Position numbers and translations under genes: made by a program. A DNA stretch of 64,000 bases, from assembly GCF_920984735.1 (NCBI RefSeq), contig NZ_CAKLBU010000002.1:62001-126000 (forward strand). The letters run 5' to 3'. Of this stretch, positions 11,072-19,861 are shown piece by piece; the stretch's first letter is position 1, and every line of letters begins with the position of its first letter. The notes beneath the pieces were generated by a model, which saw nothing but the letters and a program-made list of their open reading frames with translations, made no database searches and was not told the DNA's origin. This DNA comes from Pedobacter sp. Leaf250. GTDB taxonomy: Bacteria; Bacteroidota; Bacteroidia; Sphingobacteriales; Sphingobacteriaceae.

Positions 11072-11281
11072 TTACTTAAACCAATAAATTTTGTATAAAA
11101 CATATGCAAGGATGAATGCCATAAAAAAATAAGATGCTGGATGAGCAAAGTTTAATGTCCAGCCCATCCATTCTGTACGCTTACGGATGATTAATCTTGA
11201 ATCTTTTTTATTAAAATAAATACTTCCCCATTTCCAATTTTGAGGATTATCATGATCAAAATCTTTTTTCATCATTAACAA
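11072..11281 (-). CDS. DUF5808-type small membrane protein
   Basis: A 69-residue protein. The N-terminal half has the DUF5808-like pattern WKWGSIYFNKKDSRLIIRKR followed by GWTLNFAHP, and one membrane segment occupies residues 48-64. The double initial methionine (MLMMKK) leaves the exact start open. Function is unknown. In other bacteria this short domain often follows a membrane or SdpI-type domain; here it stands alone. Its stop directly abuts the kdsB reading frame, so it likely shares a message with kdsB. Confidence 0.65.
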   Translation of the reverse strand: MLMMKKDFDHDNPQNWKWGSIYFNKKDSRLIIRKRTEWMGWTLNFAHPASYFFMAFILAYVLYKIYWFK

Positions 11282-11326
11282 ATTACGAAAAAATAAATTT
11301 TAACGAATGAACCAGATATTATATTT

Positions 11327-11941
11327 CTAAAATAACCCGTTTATTTCAGCTTCAATTGCTTGAATTACAGTACCTAAATCTTCGGGGTTATTTGTAAAAT
11401 CCAACTTATCCTTATCCAAAATTAAAAGCTTGCCTAAGTTATAACCTTTAATCCAGGCTTCGTACTTTTCGTTCAATTTTGAAAGATAATCAATGCGAAT
11501 GCCTGCTTCGTATTCACGCCCACGGCGTTGAATGTTATTGACCAAGGTTGGTACCGATGCACGCAGGTAAACCAACAAATCTGGTGGCTTGATAAAAGAG
11601 GTAATGTTATCAAAAATTGCCCTGTAATTATCATGATCGCGGGTAGTCATCAGCGCCATATCGTGCAAGTTTTCTGCAAAAATATGGGCATCTTCATAAA
11701 TAGTTCTGTCTTGGATCACATTACGTTTATTCACCTCAATATCAGTAATCTGCTGAAAACGACTATTTAAAAAATAAATCTGAAGATTGAAACTCCAGCG
11801 TTTCATGTCACTGTAAAAGTCTTCCAAATATGGATTGTTATCTACAGCTTCGTATAAAGCTTCCCATCCATAATTTTTGGCTAACAAACCTGTTAAAGTA
11901 GTTTTTCCAGCGCCGATATTTCCTACTATTGCTATGTGCAT
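11327..11941 (-). CDS. Deoxynucleoside kinase
   Basis: Phosphorylates deoxynucleosides for nucleotide salvage. I chose ATG 11939-11941 because it gives MHIAIVGNIGAGKTT, placing the P-loop (residues 7-14) at the usual distance from the start; an upstream in-frame ATG at 11974 adds an unconserved 11 residues. Further family marks are the EAVDNNPYLEDFY substrate loop, the QDRTIYEDAHIFA segment (DR motif) and the arginine-rich lid RRGREYE. The product has 204 residues, normal for the dGK/dAK-type bacterial enzymes. The exact base preference cannot be read from sequence. It lies between trpS and the DUF5808-kdsB pair. Confidence 0.92.
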   Translation of the reverse strand: MHIAIVGNIGAGKTTLTGLLAKNYGWEALYEAVDNNPYLEDFYSDMKRWSFNLQIYFLNSRFQQITDIEVNKRNVIQDRTIYEDAHIFAENLHDMALMTTRDHDNYRAIFDNITSFIKPPDLLVYLRASVPTLVNNIQRRGREYEAGIRIDYLSKLNEKYEAWIKGYNLGKLLILDKDKLDFTNNPEDLGTVIQAIEAEINGLF

Positions 11942-12019
11942 ATATTTTATGTTCTGCGGATGGGCGCTTTGCATTAAGCGGTCTACCCGCTATACGCTTG
12001 TCACTTAACGCAAGTTAAA

Positions 12020-13018
12020 TTAAAAACTTTTAAACCCGATTAAATTACGAACCTCTCTAATGGTTTTTTGCGCACTTTCGCGGGCTTTTAGGGCACCATG
12101 TTTTGCAACTTGTCTTAAATATAAATCATCTTTCGAAAGTTCTTCAATCCGCTCTCTAATTGGTGAATTGAAAACAATCATATCTTCGGCCAATTGTTTC
12201 TTCATATCGCCGTAACGGATTTGCATTTTATTGTATAATCCATCAAAATGTTCAATTGTATCAGGCGTAGAAACAATTTTCATCAAATCGAAAAGGTTTT
12301 GAATGGCTTCTGGCTTTGCTTGATTTTCTTCTGTCGGCCCACTATCACTCACTGCCCTTGCAACTTTCTTTCTAATAATTTCCGGACTATCAGATAGGTA
12401 AATGCAATTTCCATCACCATCAGATTTGCTCATTTTTCCTTTGCCTTCTAAACCTGGTACTTTAACTAAATTATCAGCATAATTAAAGGCGAAAGATTCT
12501 GGAAAGAAATCGGCATTATACATTCTATTGAAACGATTGCCAAAATTCCTTGTCATTTCCAGGTGCTGTTCCTGATCTTTTCCAACTGGCACTTTGGTTG
12601 CTCTGTGTATCAAAATATCGGCAGCCATTAAAGTTGGATAGGTTAATAAACCTGCATTCACATTATCTGGGTTTGCTCTGATTTTTTCCTTGAATGATGC
12701 GCTTCGTTCTAACTCGCCTAGATAGGCATTCATATTTAAATACAGATATAGCTCCGAAACCTCTGGAACATCAGATTGTACATATATTGTGGTTTCTTCT
12801 GGATTTATTCCGCAGGCTAAATATTCTACTAATACGTGGCGAACGTAACCATGTAAATCGCCAGGTGTAGGGTGGGTGGTTAAAGAATGTAAGTCAGCAA
12901 TAAAAAAATAGCAGTTATAATCGTACTGCATCTTTACAAAGTTGGTTACTGCACCAAAATAATTTCCTAAATGTAGCTTTCCTGTTGGCCTAATGCCACT
13001 CACCACTGTTTCTTTCAT
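12020..13018 (-). CDS. trpS: Tryptophan--tRNA ligase
   Basis: Charges tRNA-Trp with tryptophan. The 332-residue product has the class I HIGH-type motif HLGN (16-19) and KMSKS (195-199), with the tRNA synthetase 1b fold between them (for example VGKDQEQHLEMTRN). Length is typical for the bacterial enzyme. It is the first gene of a minus-strand run, preceded by a 306-base divergent intergenic region. Confidence 0.98.
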   Translation of the reverse strand: MKETVVSGIRPTGKLHLGNYFGAVTNFVKMQYDYNCYFFIADLHSLTTHPTPGDLHGYVRHVLVEYLACGINPEETTIYVQSDVPEVSELYLYLNMNAYLGELERSASFKEKIRANPDNVNAGLLTYPTLMAADILIHRATKVPVGKDQEQHLEMTRNFGNRFNRMYNADFFPESFAFNYADNLVKVPGLEGKGKMSKSDGDGNCIYLSDSPEIIRKKVARAVSDSGPTEENQAKPEAIQNLFDLMKIVSTPDTIEHFDGLYNKMQIRYGDMKKQLAEDMIVFNSPIRERIEELSKDDLYLRQVAKHGALKARESAQKTIREVRNLIGFKSF

Positions 13019-13287
13019 AATGGCACGAAATTAAAAATAAAAAACAAGCAAAGTATAAGTTATATTCAATTTTATATCAAGAGATTTTTTGGGAAGCAAT
13101 AGTATGAATTCTTCGCATTCATTATCTGCTAAGACTATTGCTTGATTGAAGAAATTGGTATTTCGATGATATCAGTTCGAATTATCTATCACTGCAATAA
13201 ACTAAGTTAAATACCATCCAAATTTTAAAATACTTCATGTTAATTCATTAGTATAGCTTAATAAAAGTTTGGGTTGGTATGCTAGTA

Positions 13288-13317
13288 TTTGAAATATGAA
13301 AGTATTTTATATTTTTG
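13288..13317 (+). promoter_or_regulatory. Bacteroidota-type promoter for the acyltransferase-gatC genes
   Basis: TTTG at 13288-13291 is separated by 18 bases from TATTTTTG at 13310-13317, matching TTTG-N(17-23)-TAnnTTTG. The predicted start of transcription is almost at the ATG (13325), so the message would be nearly leaderless. The rest of the 306-base gap 13019-13324 shows no gene or repeat that I could recognise. Confidence 0.5.
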
Positions 13318-13324
13318 ATTATCT

Positions 13325-14056
13325 ATGATTCACTTTCTAAGGCAGGTACACCGGGTATGGTTTTTATTTTGGATACTTTTTTTCTTCATATTATTTTATC
13401 CATTGTATTACCTTACTTCTCGTGATCCAAAATATTACGGAATCTTAAATTTTTGTAGAAAGGCAAACAGTTTTTGTTGCAGCCTGCTATCTGGTGTTTG
13501 GTATAGTTATCATTACGATCAAAAACTGAATGATAACCAAACCTATATCTATTGTGCAAACCACACTTCTAATTTAGATATTATGGTTTTCTGCATCATG
13601 TGCCACGGAAAGTTTCATTTTATGGGTAAAGATGAGTTACTAAATAATCCTGTTTTAGGAATTTTTTTTAAAACCATTGATATATCGGTAAACCGCGATA
13701 GTAAAATTTCTGCTTTTCGGGCCTTTAAAAAGGCTGGCGAAAATTTAGAAAAGGGGATGAGCTTAATCATCTTCCCAGAAGGAAAAATTGATGATCACTA
13801 CCCACCTAAACTCGGTGAATTTAAAAATGGCCCATTTCGTTTGGCCATTGATAAAAATATTTCTTTAGTGCCGGTAAGCATTACAAATGTTTGGAAAATA
13901 AATTGGGATGATGGTGCTAAATATGGAAGTAAGCCCGGAATTTGCGATATTTACGTCCACAAACCTATAAATACAGCAGAGTTGGCCGATGTTGATTCTG
14001 ATGTATTAAAGGAAAAAGTATTTCAACTCATTGAAAGTAAGTTAGTATACAAATGA
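13325..14056 (+). CDS. 1-acyl-sn-glycerol-3-phosphate acyltransferase (PlsC family)
   Basis: Transfers an acyl group to lysophosphatidate in phospholipid synthesis at the inner membrane. The 243-residue product has an N-terminal membrane segment (residues 11-31). The catalytic HX4D motif is NHTSNLD (His80, Asp85), and the substrate-binding block is IIFPEGKI. Both are in the right order and spacing for the family. Whether it is the essential PlsC or a related lipid acyltransferase cannot be decided from one copy. Its stop overlaps the gatC start by four bases (ATGA), so translation is probably coupled. Confidence 0.9.
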   Translation: MIHFLRQVHRVWFLFWILFFFILFYPLYYLTSRDPKYYGILNFCRKANSFCCSLLSGVWYSYHYDQKLNDNQTYIYCANHTSNLDIMVFCIMCHGKFHFMGKDELLNNPVLGIFFKTIDISVNRDSKISAFRAFKKAGENLEKGMSLIIFPEGKIDDHYPPKLGEFKNGPFRLAIDKNISLVPVSITNVWKINWDDGAKYGSKPGICDIYVHKPINTAELADVDSDVLKEKVFQLIESKLVYK

Positions 14057-14343
14057 ATTTAGACGCACAAACCATTTACAAAATCGCCGATTTGGCCAGA
14101 ATTCATATCGATGAAAAAGAAGTTGATACCTTAATTCCTGAAATGAATAAAATACTTTCATTTATGGAGAAGCTAAATGAGCTTGATACTTCAAATGTTA
14201 AGCCATTGGTTTACATGAATGAAACCACAAATGTTTGGCGAGAAGATGTTGTTAAACAAGAAATATCGACAGCGGATGGATTAAAGAATGCTGCAAAACA
14301 CACTGATCAATTTTTCATGGTACCCAAAATTATTGAAAAGTAA
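14053..14343 (+). CDS. gatC: Asp-tRNA(Asn)/Glu-tRNA(Gln) amidotransferase subunit C
   Basis: GatC stabilises GatA in the GatCAB complex, which converts misacylated Glu-tRNA(Gln) or Asp-tRNA(Asn) to the correct aminoacyl-tRNA. The 96-residue product has the family pattern: KIADLARIHIDEKEVD near the start, then MNKILSFMEKLNELDTSNVKP, and a C-terminal AAKHTDQFFMVPKIIEK motif. gatB lies far away at 49095-50552 and gatA is not in the window, so the complex is encoded at dispersed loci. Confidence 0.95.
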   Translation: MNLDAQTIYKIADLARIHIDEKEVDTLIPEMNKILSFMEKLNELDTSNVKPLVYMNETTNVWREDVVKQEISTADGLKNAAKHTDQFFMVPKIIEK

Positions 14344-14397
14344 TTTCGATAGCCTTGTAACATCTTACCCTTTGCGCTTGTCTAAAAAAGAAAAAAC

Positions 14398-15156
14398 ATG
14401 GAGAAACCACTTATTACCATAAAAGAAATTGGCCGTAAATATGTTATCGGATCAGAAGTTATCCATGCTTTAAAATCAGTTTCTTTAGATATTAATAAAG
14501 GTGAATTTGTTGCTTTAATGGGTCCTTCAGGATCCGGAAAATCAACATTAATGAATATATTGGGTTGTTTAGATACGCCATCAAGTGGTACATACATCTT
14601 AAATGGAACCAATGTAAGTCAGATGAGCGATGATGCCTTAGCTGAAGTACGTAATAAGGAAATTGGCTTCGTTTTTCAAACCTTTAATCTTTTGCCACGT
14701 TCAACTGCTTTAGATAATGTGGCGTTACCATTAATTTATGCAGGAAGCAGTAAAAAAGATCGTGAGGCAAGAGCTGCAAAAGCACTAGAAAACGTGAACC
14801 TGGGTAATCGTATGGATCACAAACCCAACGAATTATCTGGTGGTCAGCGTCAGCGTGTTGCTGTAGCCAGAGCATTGATCAATAATCCATCAATCATTTT
14901 AGCTGATGAGCCTACGGGTAACTTGGATACCAAAACCTCAATAGAAATTATGGGCTTGCTCGAAGAAATTCACAGCAAAGGCAATACCATTATTTTAGTA
15001 ACACACGAGGAAGACATTGCCCAACATGCGCATAGAATTGTGCGTATGCGTGATGGTTTAATCGAGAACGATTATGTAAATACTGATATCAAAAATGTTT
15101 CTCCGCGTTTGCAGGCTTTAAATGATAGCGGCAGCGATTGGGAAAAGATAAATTAA
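14398..15156 (+). CDS. ABC transporter ATP-binding protein (MacB/LolD type)
   Basis: The ATPase subunit of an exporter or lipoprotein/peptide mechanotransmission complex at the inner membrane. The 252-residue product has Walker [10 protein letters not shown] (about 41-49), signature LSGGQRQR, Walker [13 protein letters not shown] and the switch His in VTHEE. The short [11 protein letters not shown] region after Walker A is typical of the MacB/LolD branch. A cognate MacB-type permease is encoded at 18518-19762 on the same strand, but four unrelated genes lie between them. The next gene is preceded by an inverted repeat (15161-15229). Confidence 0.92.
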   Translation: MEKPLITIKEIGRKYVIGSEVIHALKSVSLDINKGEFVALMGPSGSGKSTLMNILGCLDTPSSGTYILNGTNVSQMSDDALAEVRNKEIGFVFQTFNLLPRSTALDNVALPLIYAGSSKKDREARAAKALENVNLGNRMDHKPNELSGGQRQRVAVARALINNPSIILADEPTGNLDTKTSIEIMGLLEEIHSKGNTIILVTHEEDIAQHAHRIVRMRDGLIENDYVNTDIKNVSPRLQALNDSGSDWEKIN

Positions 15157-15160
15157 TGAA

Positions 15161-15229
15161 GTTTTAAGTTGTAGGTTATAAGTTATACGGTTTGGATATA
15201 CTTAAAACGTATAACTTACAACTTAATAC
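15161..15229. repeat. Intergenic palindrome of the AAGTTGTAAG type
   Basis: The left arm (15161-15187) and the right arm (15209-15229) are inverted copies; the left arm carries one extra internal heptamer-like unit. Similar sequence motifs recur at 17190-17261 and 55740-55807. Confidence 0.6.
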
Positions 15230-15237
15230 TTTTCAAC

Positions 15238-15786
15238 ATGAAAATCTACACAAAAACAGGAGATAAAGGACAAACATCATTAATAGGCGGTACGCGTGTG
15301 CCTAAATATCATTTACGTATTGAAACTTATGGAACTGTAGATGAGTTAAATTCGTACATAGGTTTAATCATGTGCCAGGATATTGATTCACATTATAAAA
15401 ATTTATTAAAAGAAATTCAAGATCGATTATTTACAGTGGGTGCATCATTAGCTGCAGACCCAGAAAAATCGAAAATGAAAATTCCTGATTTACACGATAG
15501 CGATATTGTTTTGCTTGAAAAGGAAATGGATTTAATGAATGAAATTTTACCACCTTTAAAGCATTTCGTTTTGCCAGGCGGAAATACTGTTGTTTCTTAT
15601 TGCCACATTGCCCGATGCGTTTGCAGACGGGCAGAGCGATTAACTGTTGAGCTTGCAGAAAATAGCTTTGTGGATGAGCGTGTAGGCATTTATTTGAATC
15701 GTTTAAGCGATTACTTATTTGTTTTGGCACGAAAACTGAATATGGATTTTAGCGCAGAAGAAAATATCTGGATACCGCGTGTTTAA
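15238..15786 (+). CDS. Cob(I)alamin adenosyltransferase, PduO type
   Basis: Transfers the adenosyl group of ATP to cob(I)alamin, making adenosylcobalamin. The 182-residue product has the PduO/EutT-type fold marks: TKTGDKGQTSLIGG for ATP binding at residues 4-17, the YGTVDELNSYIG helix, CRRAER, and LNRLSDYLFVLAR near the C-terminus (RxxxD contact). Adenosylcobalamin is the form needed by CarH-type MerR regulators, one of which is encoded 12 kb away at 27918-28805. That link is functional inference, since other B12 enzymes surely exist elsewhere in the genome. Confidence 0.93.
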   Translation: MKIYTKTGDKGQTSLIGGTRVPKYHLRIETYGTVDELNSYIGLIMCQDIDSHYKNLLKEIQDRLFTVGASLAADPEKSKMKIPDLHDSDIVLLEKEMDLMNEILPPLKHFVLPGGNTVVSYCHIARCVCRRAERLTVELAENSFVDERVGIYLNRLSDYLFVLARKLNMDFSAEENIWIPRV

Positions 15787-15871
15787 TAGTGGAAAAATAA
15801 GTTTGCTTTGCTCAAAAATTTTAATATACTTTGCGCATTGTTAAGAACAAGAATTTAATTGAATTGAAGAT

Positions 15872-16093
15872 ATGTATTGGACATTAGAATTAGCATCGCA
15901 CTTGGAAGACGCACCTTGGCCTGCAACTAAAGATGAATTAATTGATTACGGTATCCGTTCTGGAGCACCTGTAGAAGTTATTGAAAACTTACAAGCACTA
16001 GAAGATGATGGAGAGCCTTATGAAACCATTGAGGAAATTTGGCCAGACTATCCTACAAAAGAGGATTTCTTCTTTAACGAGGATGAATACTAA
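15872..16093 (+). CDS. DUF2795-family small protein
   Basis: A 73-residue acidic protein recognised as a DUF2795-type protein from the pattern ATKDELIDYGIRSGAPVEVIENLQAL followed, after an acidic stretch, by the ETIEEIWPDYP motif. No signal peptide or membrane segment is seen; the product is cytosolic. The function of the family is not known to me. A strong hairpin terminator follows 14 bases downstream, so it is transcribed alone or as the end of a message with the preceding adenosyltransferase gene (86 bases upstream). Confidence 0.75.
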   Translation: MYWTLELASHLEDAPWPATKDELIDYGIRSGAPVEVIENLQALEDDGEPYETIEEIWPDYPTKEDFFFNEDEY

Positions 16094-16107
16094 AATTTAA
16101 AAATAAG

Positions 16108-16141
16108 AACCTTCCAATATTTATTAGAAGGTTTTTTTTTT
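16108..16141 (+). terminator. Rho-independent terminator after the DUF2795 gene
   Basis: AACCTTC (16108-16114) pairs with GAAGGTT (16127-16133), followed by a run of eight further T residues. Confidence 0.85.
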
Positions 16142-16261
16142 GATCTGTTTACAACTTAAAAGTATTTGATTATCAGTTTTTTATAAATATATTTTACATT
16201 TTTTAAACAAAAGTATTCCAGGTATGTTAATACATCAACATTTACTTAAAAAATTAACACT

Positions 16262-16420
16262 ATGGGAAATTTATTGTATTTAGTAGCAGTAGTATTGGTT
16301 ATACTATGGGTGATCGGCTTCGTATTCCACGGCTTTGGCGATGTGGGTAATATCATCCACGTTTTATTAGTAATCGCAATTATTGCAATTTTGCTTAAAG
16401 TTATCGGAAGAGCAACATAA
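16262..16420 (+). CDS. Small Lmo0937-family membrane protein
   Basis: A 52-residue open frame starting at ATG 16262: MGNLLYLVAVVLVILWVIGF, then FHGFGDVGNIIHVLLV and a second hydrophobic stretch ending in LLKVIGRAT. Two membrane segments joined by a short loop with conserved glycines match the small Lmo0937-type membrane proteins found widely in bacteria, often stress-related. It stands alone between two terminators (16108-16141 and 16482-16513), supporting an independent transcript. Confidence 0.8.
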   Translation: MGNLLYLVAVVLVILWVIGFVFHGFGDVGNIIHVLLVIAIIAILLKVIGRAT

Positions 16421-16481
16421 AATTTATTAAGCGAATATTCATCAGTTTTTAAAAGGATATCTTATAAAATAGATGAATTAG

Positions 16482-16513
16482 AAAAGGTGTTTCATTTTTA
16501 TGAAACACCTTTT
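16482..16513. terminator. Bidirectional terminator between the Lmo0937-type gene and ispD
   Basis: A perfect 14-bp inverted repeat (AAAAGGTGTTTCAT / ATGAAACACCTTTT) with a 4-nt loop. T-tracts lie on both strands, and convergent genes end on either side. Confidence 0.88.
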
Positions 16514-16517
16514 CTTT

Positions 16518-17183
16518 TTAACTTCTTAGTAGTAATTCTGCCAGTTCTAAATCAATTGGAAAAGTAATTTTAATATTATTTCTTTCACCATTTATAATGT
16601 GTATATCTTCGCCAATTGCTTCTACAACATTTGCGTCATCAGTAAAATAGGGTGAATAATCTTGTTGATAGGCTTCTTTTAAAACTCTATCATTAAAAGT
16701 CTGCGGTGTTTGTACTAAATAAATTTCGTCTCGCTTAAGCGCAGAAGTTTTATTTTCTTGAAGCATTCTAACACTATCACTCGATTGAACAGCAGCGATT
16801 ACATTACCTTGTAATACTGCTTCTTTAAAACAATTATCAATTAATGCTTTAGAAACTAATGGACGAACAGCATCATGTATGGCCACAATGCATTCTTCGT
16901 TTATGAAATTTAAAGCATTCTTAACAGAATAGAAGCGCTCTGTGCCACCATCAATTACTTCGTGGGGCACACGAAAATTAAATTCCTCACAAAGTCTTTT
17001 CCAATATCCTTGTTGATCCTTGTTTAAAACCAGTAAAATTTTAGGTTGGGCATCACTTTGCGCAAAAGCTTTTATAGTATGCATTAAAACCGGGAGGTTT
17101 TTGAGCAGTAAGAATTGTTTTGGGATTTCTGTCTGCATCCGATTTCCAGAACCGCCTGCTACAATTATAGCGTAGTATTTCAT
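16518..17183 (-). CDS. ispD: 2-C-methyl-D-erythritol 4-phosphate cytidylyltransferase
   Basis: Third step of the MEP pathway: CTP plus MEP gives CDP-ME, toward IPP/DMAPP. Start ATG 17181-17183 gives 221 residues, the usual size. It starts MKYYAIIVAGG, with the nucleotide-binding GGSGNRMQTEIPKQF loop and HDAVRP further on. The frame is open upstream to 17219 but that extension covers a palindromic repeat. Together with idi (29650-30174) and crtB (28807-29643), the window holds three isoprenoid genes, not contiguous. queA ends 84 bases upstream. Confidence 0.96.
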   Translation of the reverse strand: MKYYAIIVAGGSGNRMQTEIPKQFLLLKNLPVLMHTIKAFAQSDAQPKILLVLNKDQQGYWKRLCEEFNFRVPHEVIDGGTERFYSVKNALNFINEECIVAIHDAVRPLVSKALIDNCFKEAVLQGNVIAAVQSSDSVRMLQENKTSALKRDEIYLVQTPQTFNDRVLKEAYQQDYSPYFTDDANVVEAIGEDIHIINGERNNIKITFPIDLELAELLLRS

Positions 17184-17189
17184 CTTCAA

Positions 17190-17261
17190 AAGTATCAAGT
17201 ATTTAGTATCAAGTAGCAAGTTATAGAGTTTTGTCTCGATACTTGATACTTAATACTTGAA
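17190..17261. repeat. Intergenic palindrome with AGTATCAAGTA arms
   Basis: The left arm (17190-17214) contains two tandem copies of AGTATCAAGTA-like sequence. The right arm (about 17240-17261) is the inverted copy. It lies in the gap between queA and ispD and may act as a weak terminator or processing site. Confidence 0.6.
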
Positions 17262-17267
17262 TCTATT

Positions 17268-18317
17268 CTAGATAATTAGCATAGCATCGCCGTAGCTATA
17301 AAATTTATATTTTTCTTTAACAGCAACCTCGTAAGCATTCATCACATTTTCGTAACCACCAAAAGCACTCACCATCATCAATAATGTAGATTCTGGAGTA
17401 TGGAAATTAGTAATCATTGAATTGGCAATATTAAATTCGTAAGGTGGGAATATAAACTTACTTGTCCAGTCGTTTGCCGCTTTTAAAGTTCTGTTCGCTG
17501 ATACAGCAGATTCAATTGATCGCATAGAAGTAGTTCCAACAGCACAGATTCTTCTTTTTTCTTCAATGGCTTTATTTACAATATTGGCATCTTTTTGTTC
17601 GATGATAAATTGCTCTGAGTCCATTTTGTGTTTGGTTAAATCTTCAACCTCTACGGTTCTAAATGTACCTAAACCAACATGTAGTGTAACTTCTGCAAAT
17701 TCAACTCCTTTAAGTTCAAGGCGTTTCATCAACTCACGACTAAAGTGTAAACCTGCGGTTGGAGCTGCAACAGCACCTTCGTGTTTAGCGAAAATAGTTT
17801 GATAACGCTCTTTGTCTTCAAGAGTTGCTTTACGCTTAATGTATTTTGGAAGTGGAGTTTCTCCTAAAATTTCAACATTTTTTCTGAATTCTTCGTCTGT
17901 TCCCTCAAATAAGAAACGAATGGTACGCCCACGAGAGGTTGTGTTATCTACGACTTCGGCCACTAATAAATCATCGTCGCCAAAATATAATTTGTTTCCT
18001 ACACGTATTTTACGAGCTGGATCTACTAAAACATCCCATAAACGTAACTCCTTATTTAATTCGCGAAGCAAAAACACCTCGATAGTAGCACCAGTTTTTT
18101 CTTTGTTACCGTATAAACGAGCTGGAAAAACCTTAGTATTATTTAATATCATTACGTCTTTGTCATCGAAATAACCCAGTACGTCTTTGAAAATTTTATG
18201 TTCAATTTTACCACTGTCTTTGTGTAAAACCATCAAACGTGCTTCATCGCGTTGTTCGGCTGGATTGTTAGCAATTAATGACTCTGGTAAGTTGAATTTG
18301 AATTGTGATAATTTCAT
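17268..18317 (-). CDS. queA: tRNA preQ1(34) S-adenosylmethionine ribosyltransferase-isomerase
   Basis: Transfers and isomerises the ribose of S-adenosylmethionine onto preQ1 in tRNA, making epoxyqueuosine. The 349-residue product starts [16 protein letters not shown] and carries the family motifs [39 protein letters not shown] and MSAFGG-like [16 protein letters not shown]. Length matches. It is transcribed leftward, toward ispD, with a palindrome between. No other queuosine gene is nearby. Confidence 0.97.
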   Translation of the reverse strand: MKLSQFKFNLPESLIANNPAEQRDEARLMVLHKDSGKIEHKIFKDVLGYFDDKDVMILNNTKVFPARLYGNKEKTGATIEVFLLRELNKELRLWDVLVDPARKIRVGNKLYFGDDDLLVAEVVDNTTSRGRTIRFLFEGTDEEFRKNVEILGETPLPKYIKRKATLEDKERYQTIFAKHEGAVAAPTAGLHFSRELMKRLELKGVEFAEVTLHVGLGTFRTVEVEDLTKHKMDSEQFIIEQKDANIVNKAIEEKRRICAVGTTSMRSIESAVSANRTLKAANDWTSKFIFPPYEFNIANSMITNFHTPESTLLMMVSAFGGYENVMNAYEVAVKEKYKFYSYGDAMLII

Positions 18318-18517
18318 TCTTGATGAATTTTTTGAGGTGCAAAAATACGAATTTAATTTTTCTTTTCCTTATTTTATCAAACGTAATTACATGATACAAT
18401 GTTTTAATTGAATATTTAATAAAATTAGCAGGTTAATGATTACGAGCGATGGTAAAATTAATTAGTTTTGGAAATCAGTTGTAACCTTTTTACATGCTTT
18501 GCATCTAACCATTAATT

Positions 18518-19762
18518 ATGATAATCTTTAGGCTAATAGGTGAGAGTTTTCGTTTTGCTTTTGATGCATTACGCCAAAATAAAATGCGTACCATGTTATC
18601 GCTGCTTGCAATAACAATTGGAATTTTTACCATTATTGCAGTTTTTTCAGCTGTAGATACTTTTCGTGGCAAACTTCAATCAAGTGTAGATAAATTAGGA
18701 TCGAATACCATCTATGTTCAAAAGTGGCCTTGGAGTTTTGGCGATAATTATCCCTGGTGGAAGTATATGAACAGACCACAGCCTTCTCTACGTGATTTTG
18801 CTGCTTTGAGAGAGAGAATGGGTAATGCCCAGGGAATTACATTTGAAATATCTACAAGTGACAGAACAATTAAGTACAGAAGTAATTCTGTTGAAGGAAT
18901 AAACGTTTCTGCTGCTTCTCATGATTTTGATAAAACTTGGAATTTTGAACTTCAGGCTGGTCGTTACTTTACTGAAACGGAGAGTAACAATGGCTCACCT
19001 GTATTATTGATGGGTGCTGATGTGGCTGATGGTTTATTTGATGGCGATGATCCGATAGGAAAGCAGGTACAAATATTAGGAAGAAGATTAACGGTTATTG
19101 GTGTATTTAAAAAAGAAGGTGAAGATATGCTGGGAACTTCTTTGGATAAGAATGTTAACATCCCAATAAATTTTGCCAAAAGTATATTAGATATTCAAAA
19201 TGAACGTTACGGACCGCAAATTACGGTTCGTGGTAATGATAATGTGTCGCTAGAAGAGGTGGAAAGCGAACTAAAGGGTTTGATGCGATCAATTCATCGA
19301 ATAAGACCTGGACAAGAAGAGGATTTTGCCTTAAATAAAACAACCATTCTTTCTAATCAATTGGATTCGATGTTTACTATGGTGAACTGGGCAGGATGGA
19401 TTATCGGTGGTTTCTCTATCCTGGTAGGCGGTTTTAGTATTGCCAACATCATGTTTGTTTCGGTAAAGGAAAGAACAAATATTATCGGTATTCAAAAATC
19501 GCTTGGAGCCAAAAATTACTTTATTCTTTTGCAGTTTATCTTTGAATCCATATCGTTGTGTATTTTGGGAGGATTGTTAGGGCTCTTATTAGTTTATCTC
19601 ATAGCCTTATTATTGGGTGCTGCTACGGGATTTTATATTATTTTGGGGATCAATAATATCTTACTTGGAATATGGATTTCCGTAATTATAGGAACAATTT
19701 CAGGATTTTGGCCGGCATATTCGGCATCTAGATTAGATCCAGTTGAAGCAATTAGAAGTTAA
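18518..19762 (+). CDS. MacB-type ABC transporter permease
   Basis: The 414-residue product has the MacB/FtsX architecture. An N-terminal membrane helix follows AFDALRQNKMRTMLSLLAI, then a large periplasmic domain (about residues 60-270). Three C-terminal helices follow, and the protein ends in the typical SASRLDPVEAIRS. Such permeases work with MacB/LolD ATPases, and the likely partner is at 14398-15156. The pair are separated by four genes, so partnership is inferred. A bidirectional terminator follows at 19801-19838. Confidence 0.93.
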   Translation: MIIFRLIGESFRFAFDALRQNKMRTMLSLLAITIGIFTIIAVFSAVDTFRGKLQSSVDKLGSNTIYVQKWPWSFGDNYPWWKYMNRPQPSLRDFAALRERMGNAQGITFEISTSDRTIKYRSNSVEGINVSAASHDFDKTWNFELQAGRYFTETESNNGSPVLLMGADVADGLFDGDDPIGKQVQILGRRLTVIGVFKKEGEDMLGTSLDKNVNIPINFAKSILDIQNERYGPQITVRGNDNVSLEEVESELKGLMRSIHRIRPGQEEDFALNKTTILSNQLDSMFTMVNWAGWIIGGFSILVGGFSIANIMFVSVKERTNIIGIQKSLGAKNYFILLQFIFESISLCILGGLLGLLLVYLIALLLGAATGFYIILGINNILLGIWISVIIGTISGFWPAYSASRLDPVEAIRS

Positions 19763-19800
19763 TCTTCTTTAGTCAATACAAAAAAAATCTTTAATAAATA

Positions 19801-19838
19801 AAAACCCGTCGTTAAGATTATCTCTAGCGACGGGTTTT
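19801..19838. terminator. Bidirectional terminator between convergent genes
   Basis: AAAACCCGTCG (19801-19811) pairs with CGACGGGTTTT (19828-19838). It lies between the permease and the aminotransferase genes, which are convergent. Confidence 0.85.
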
Positions 19839-19861
19839 ATATTATATGGCAACTAGACTAA

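Noticed and set aside
15161..15229. Possible CRISPR-like repeats
   Set aside because: Only two inverted arms with no regular spacing or spacers, and no cas genes in the window.
17812..18174. A 120-codon open frame on the plus strand inside queA
   Set aside because: It is antisense to a clear queA gene, with composition typical of the complement of a coding frame, and matches nothing.
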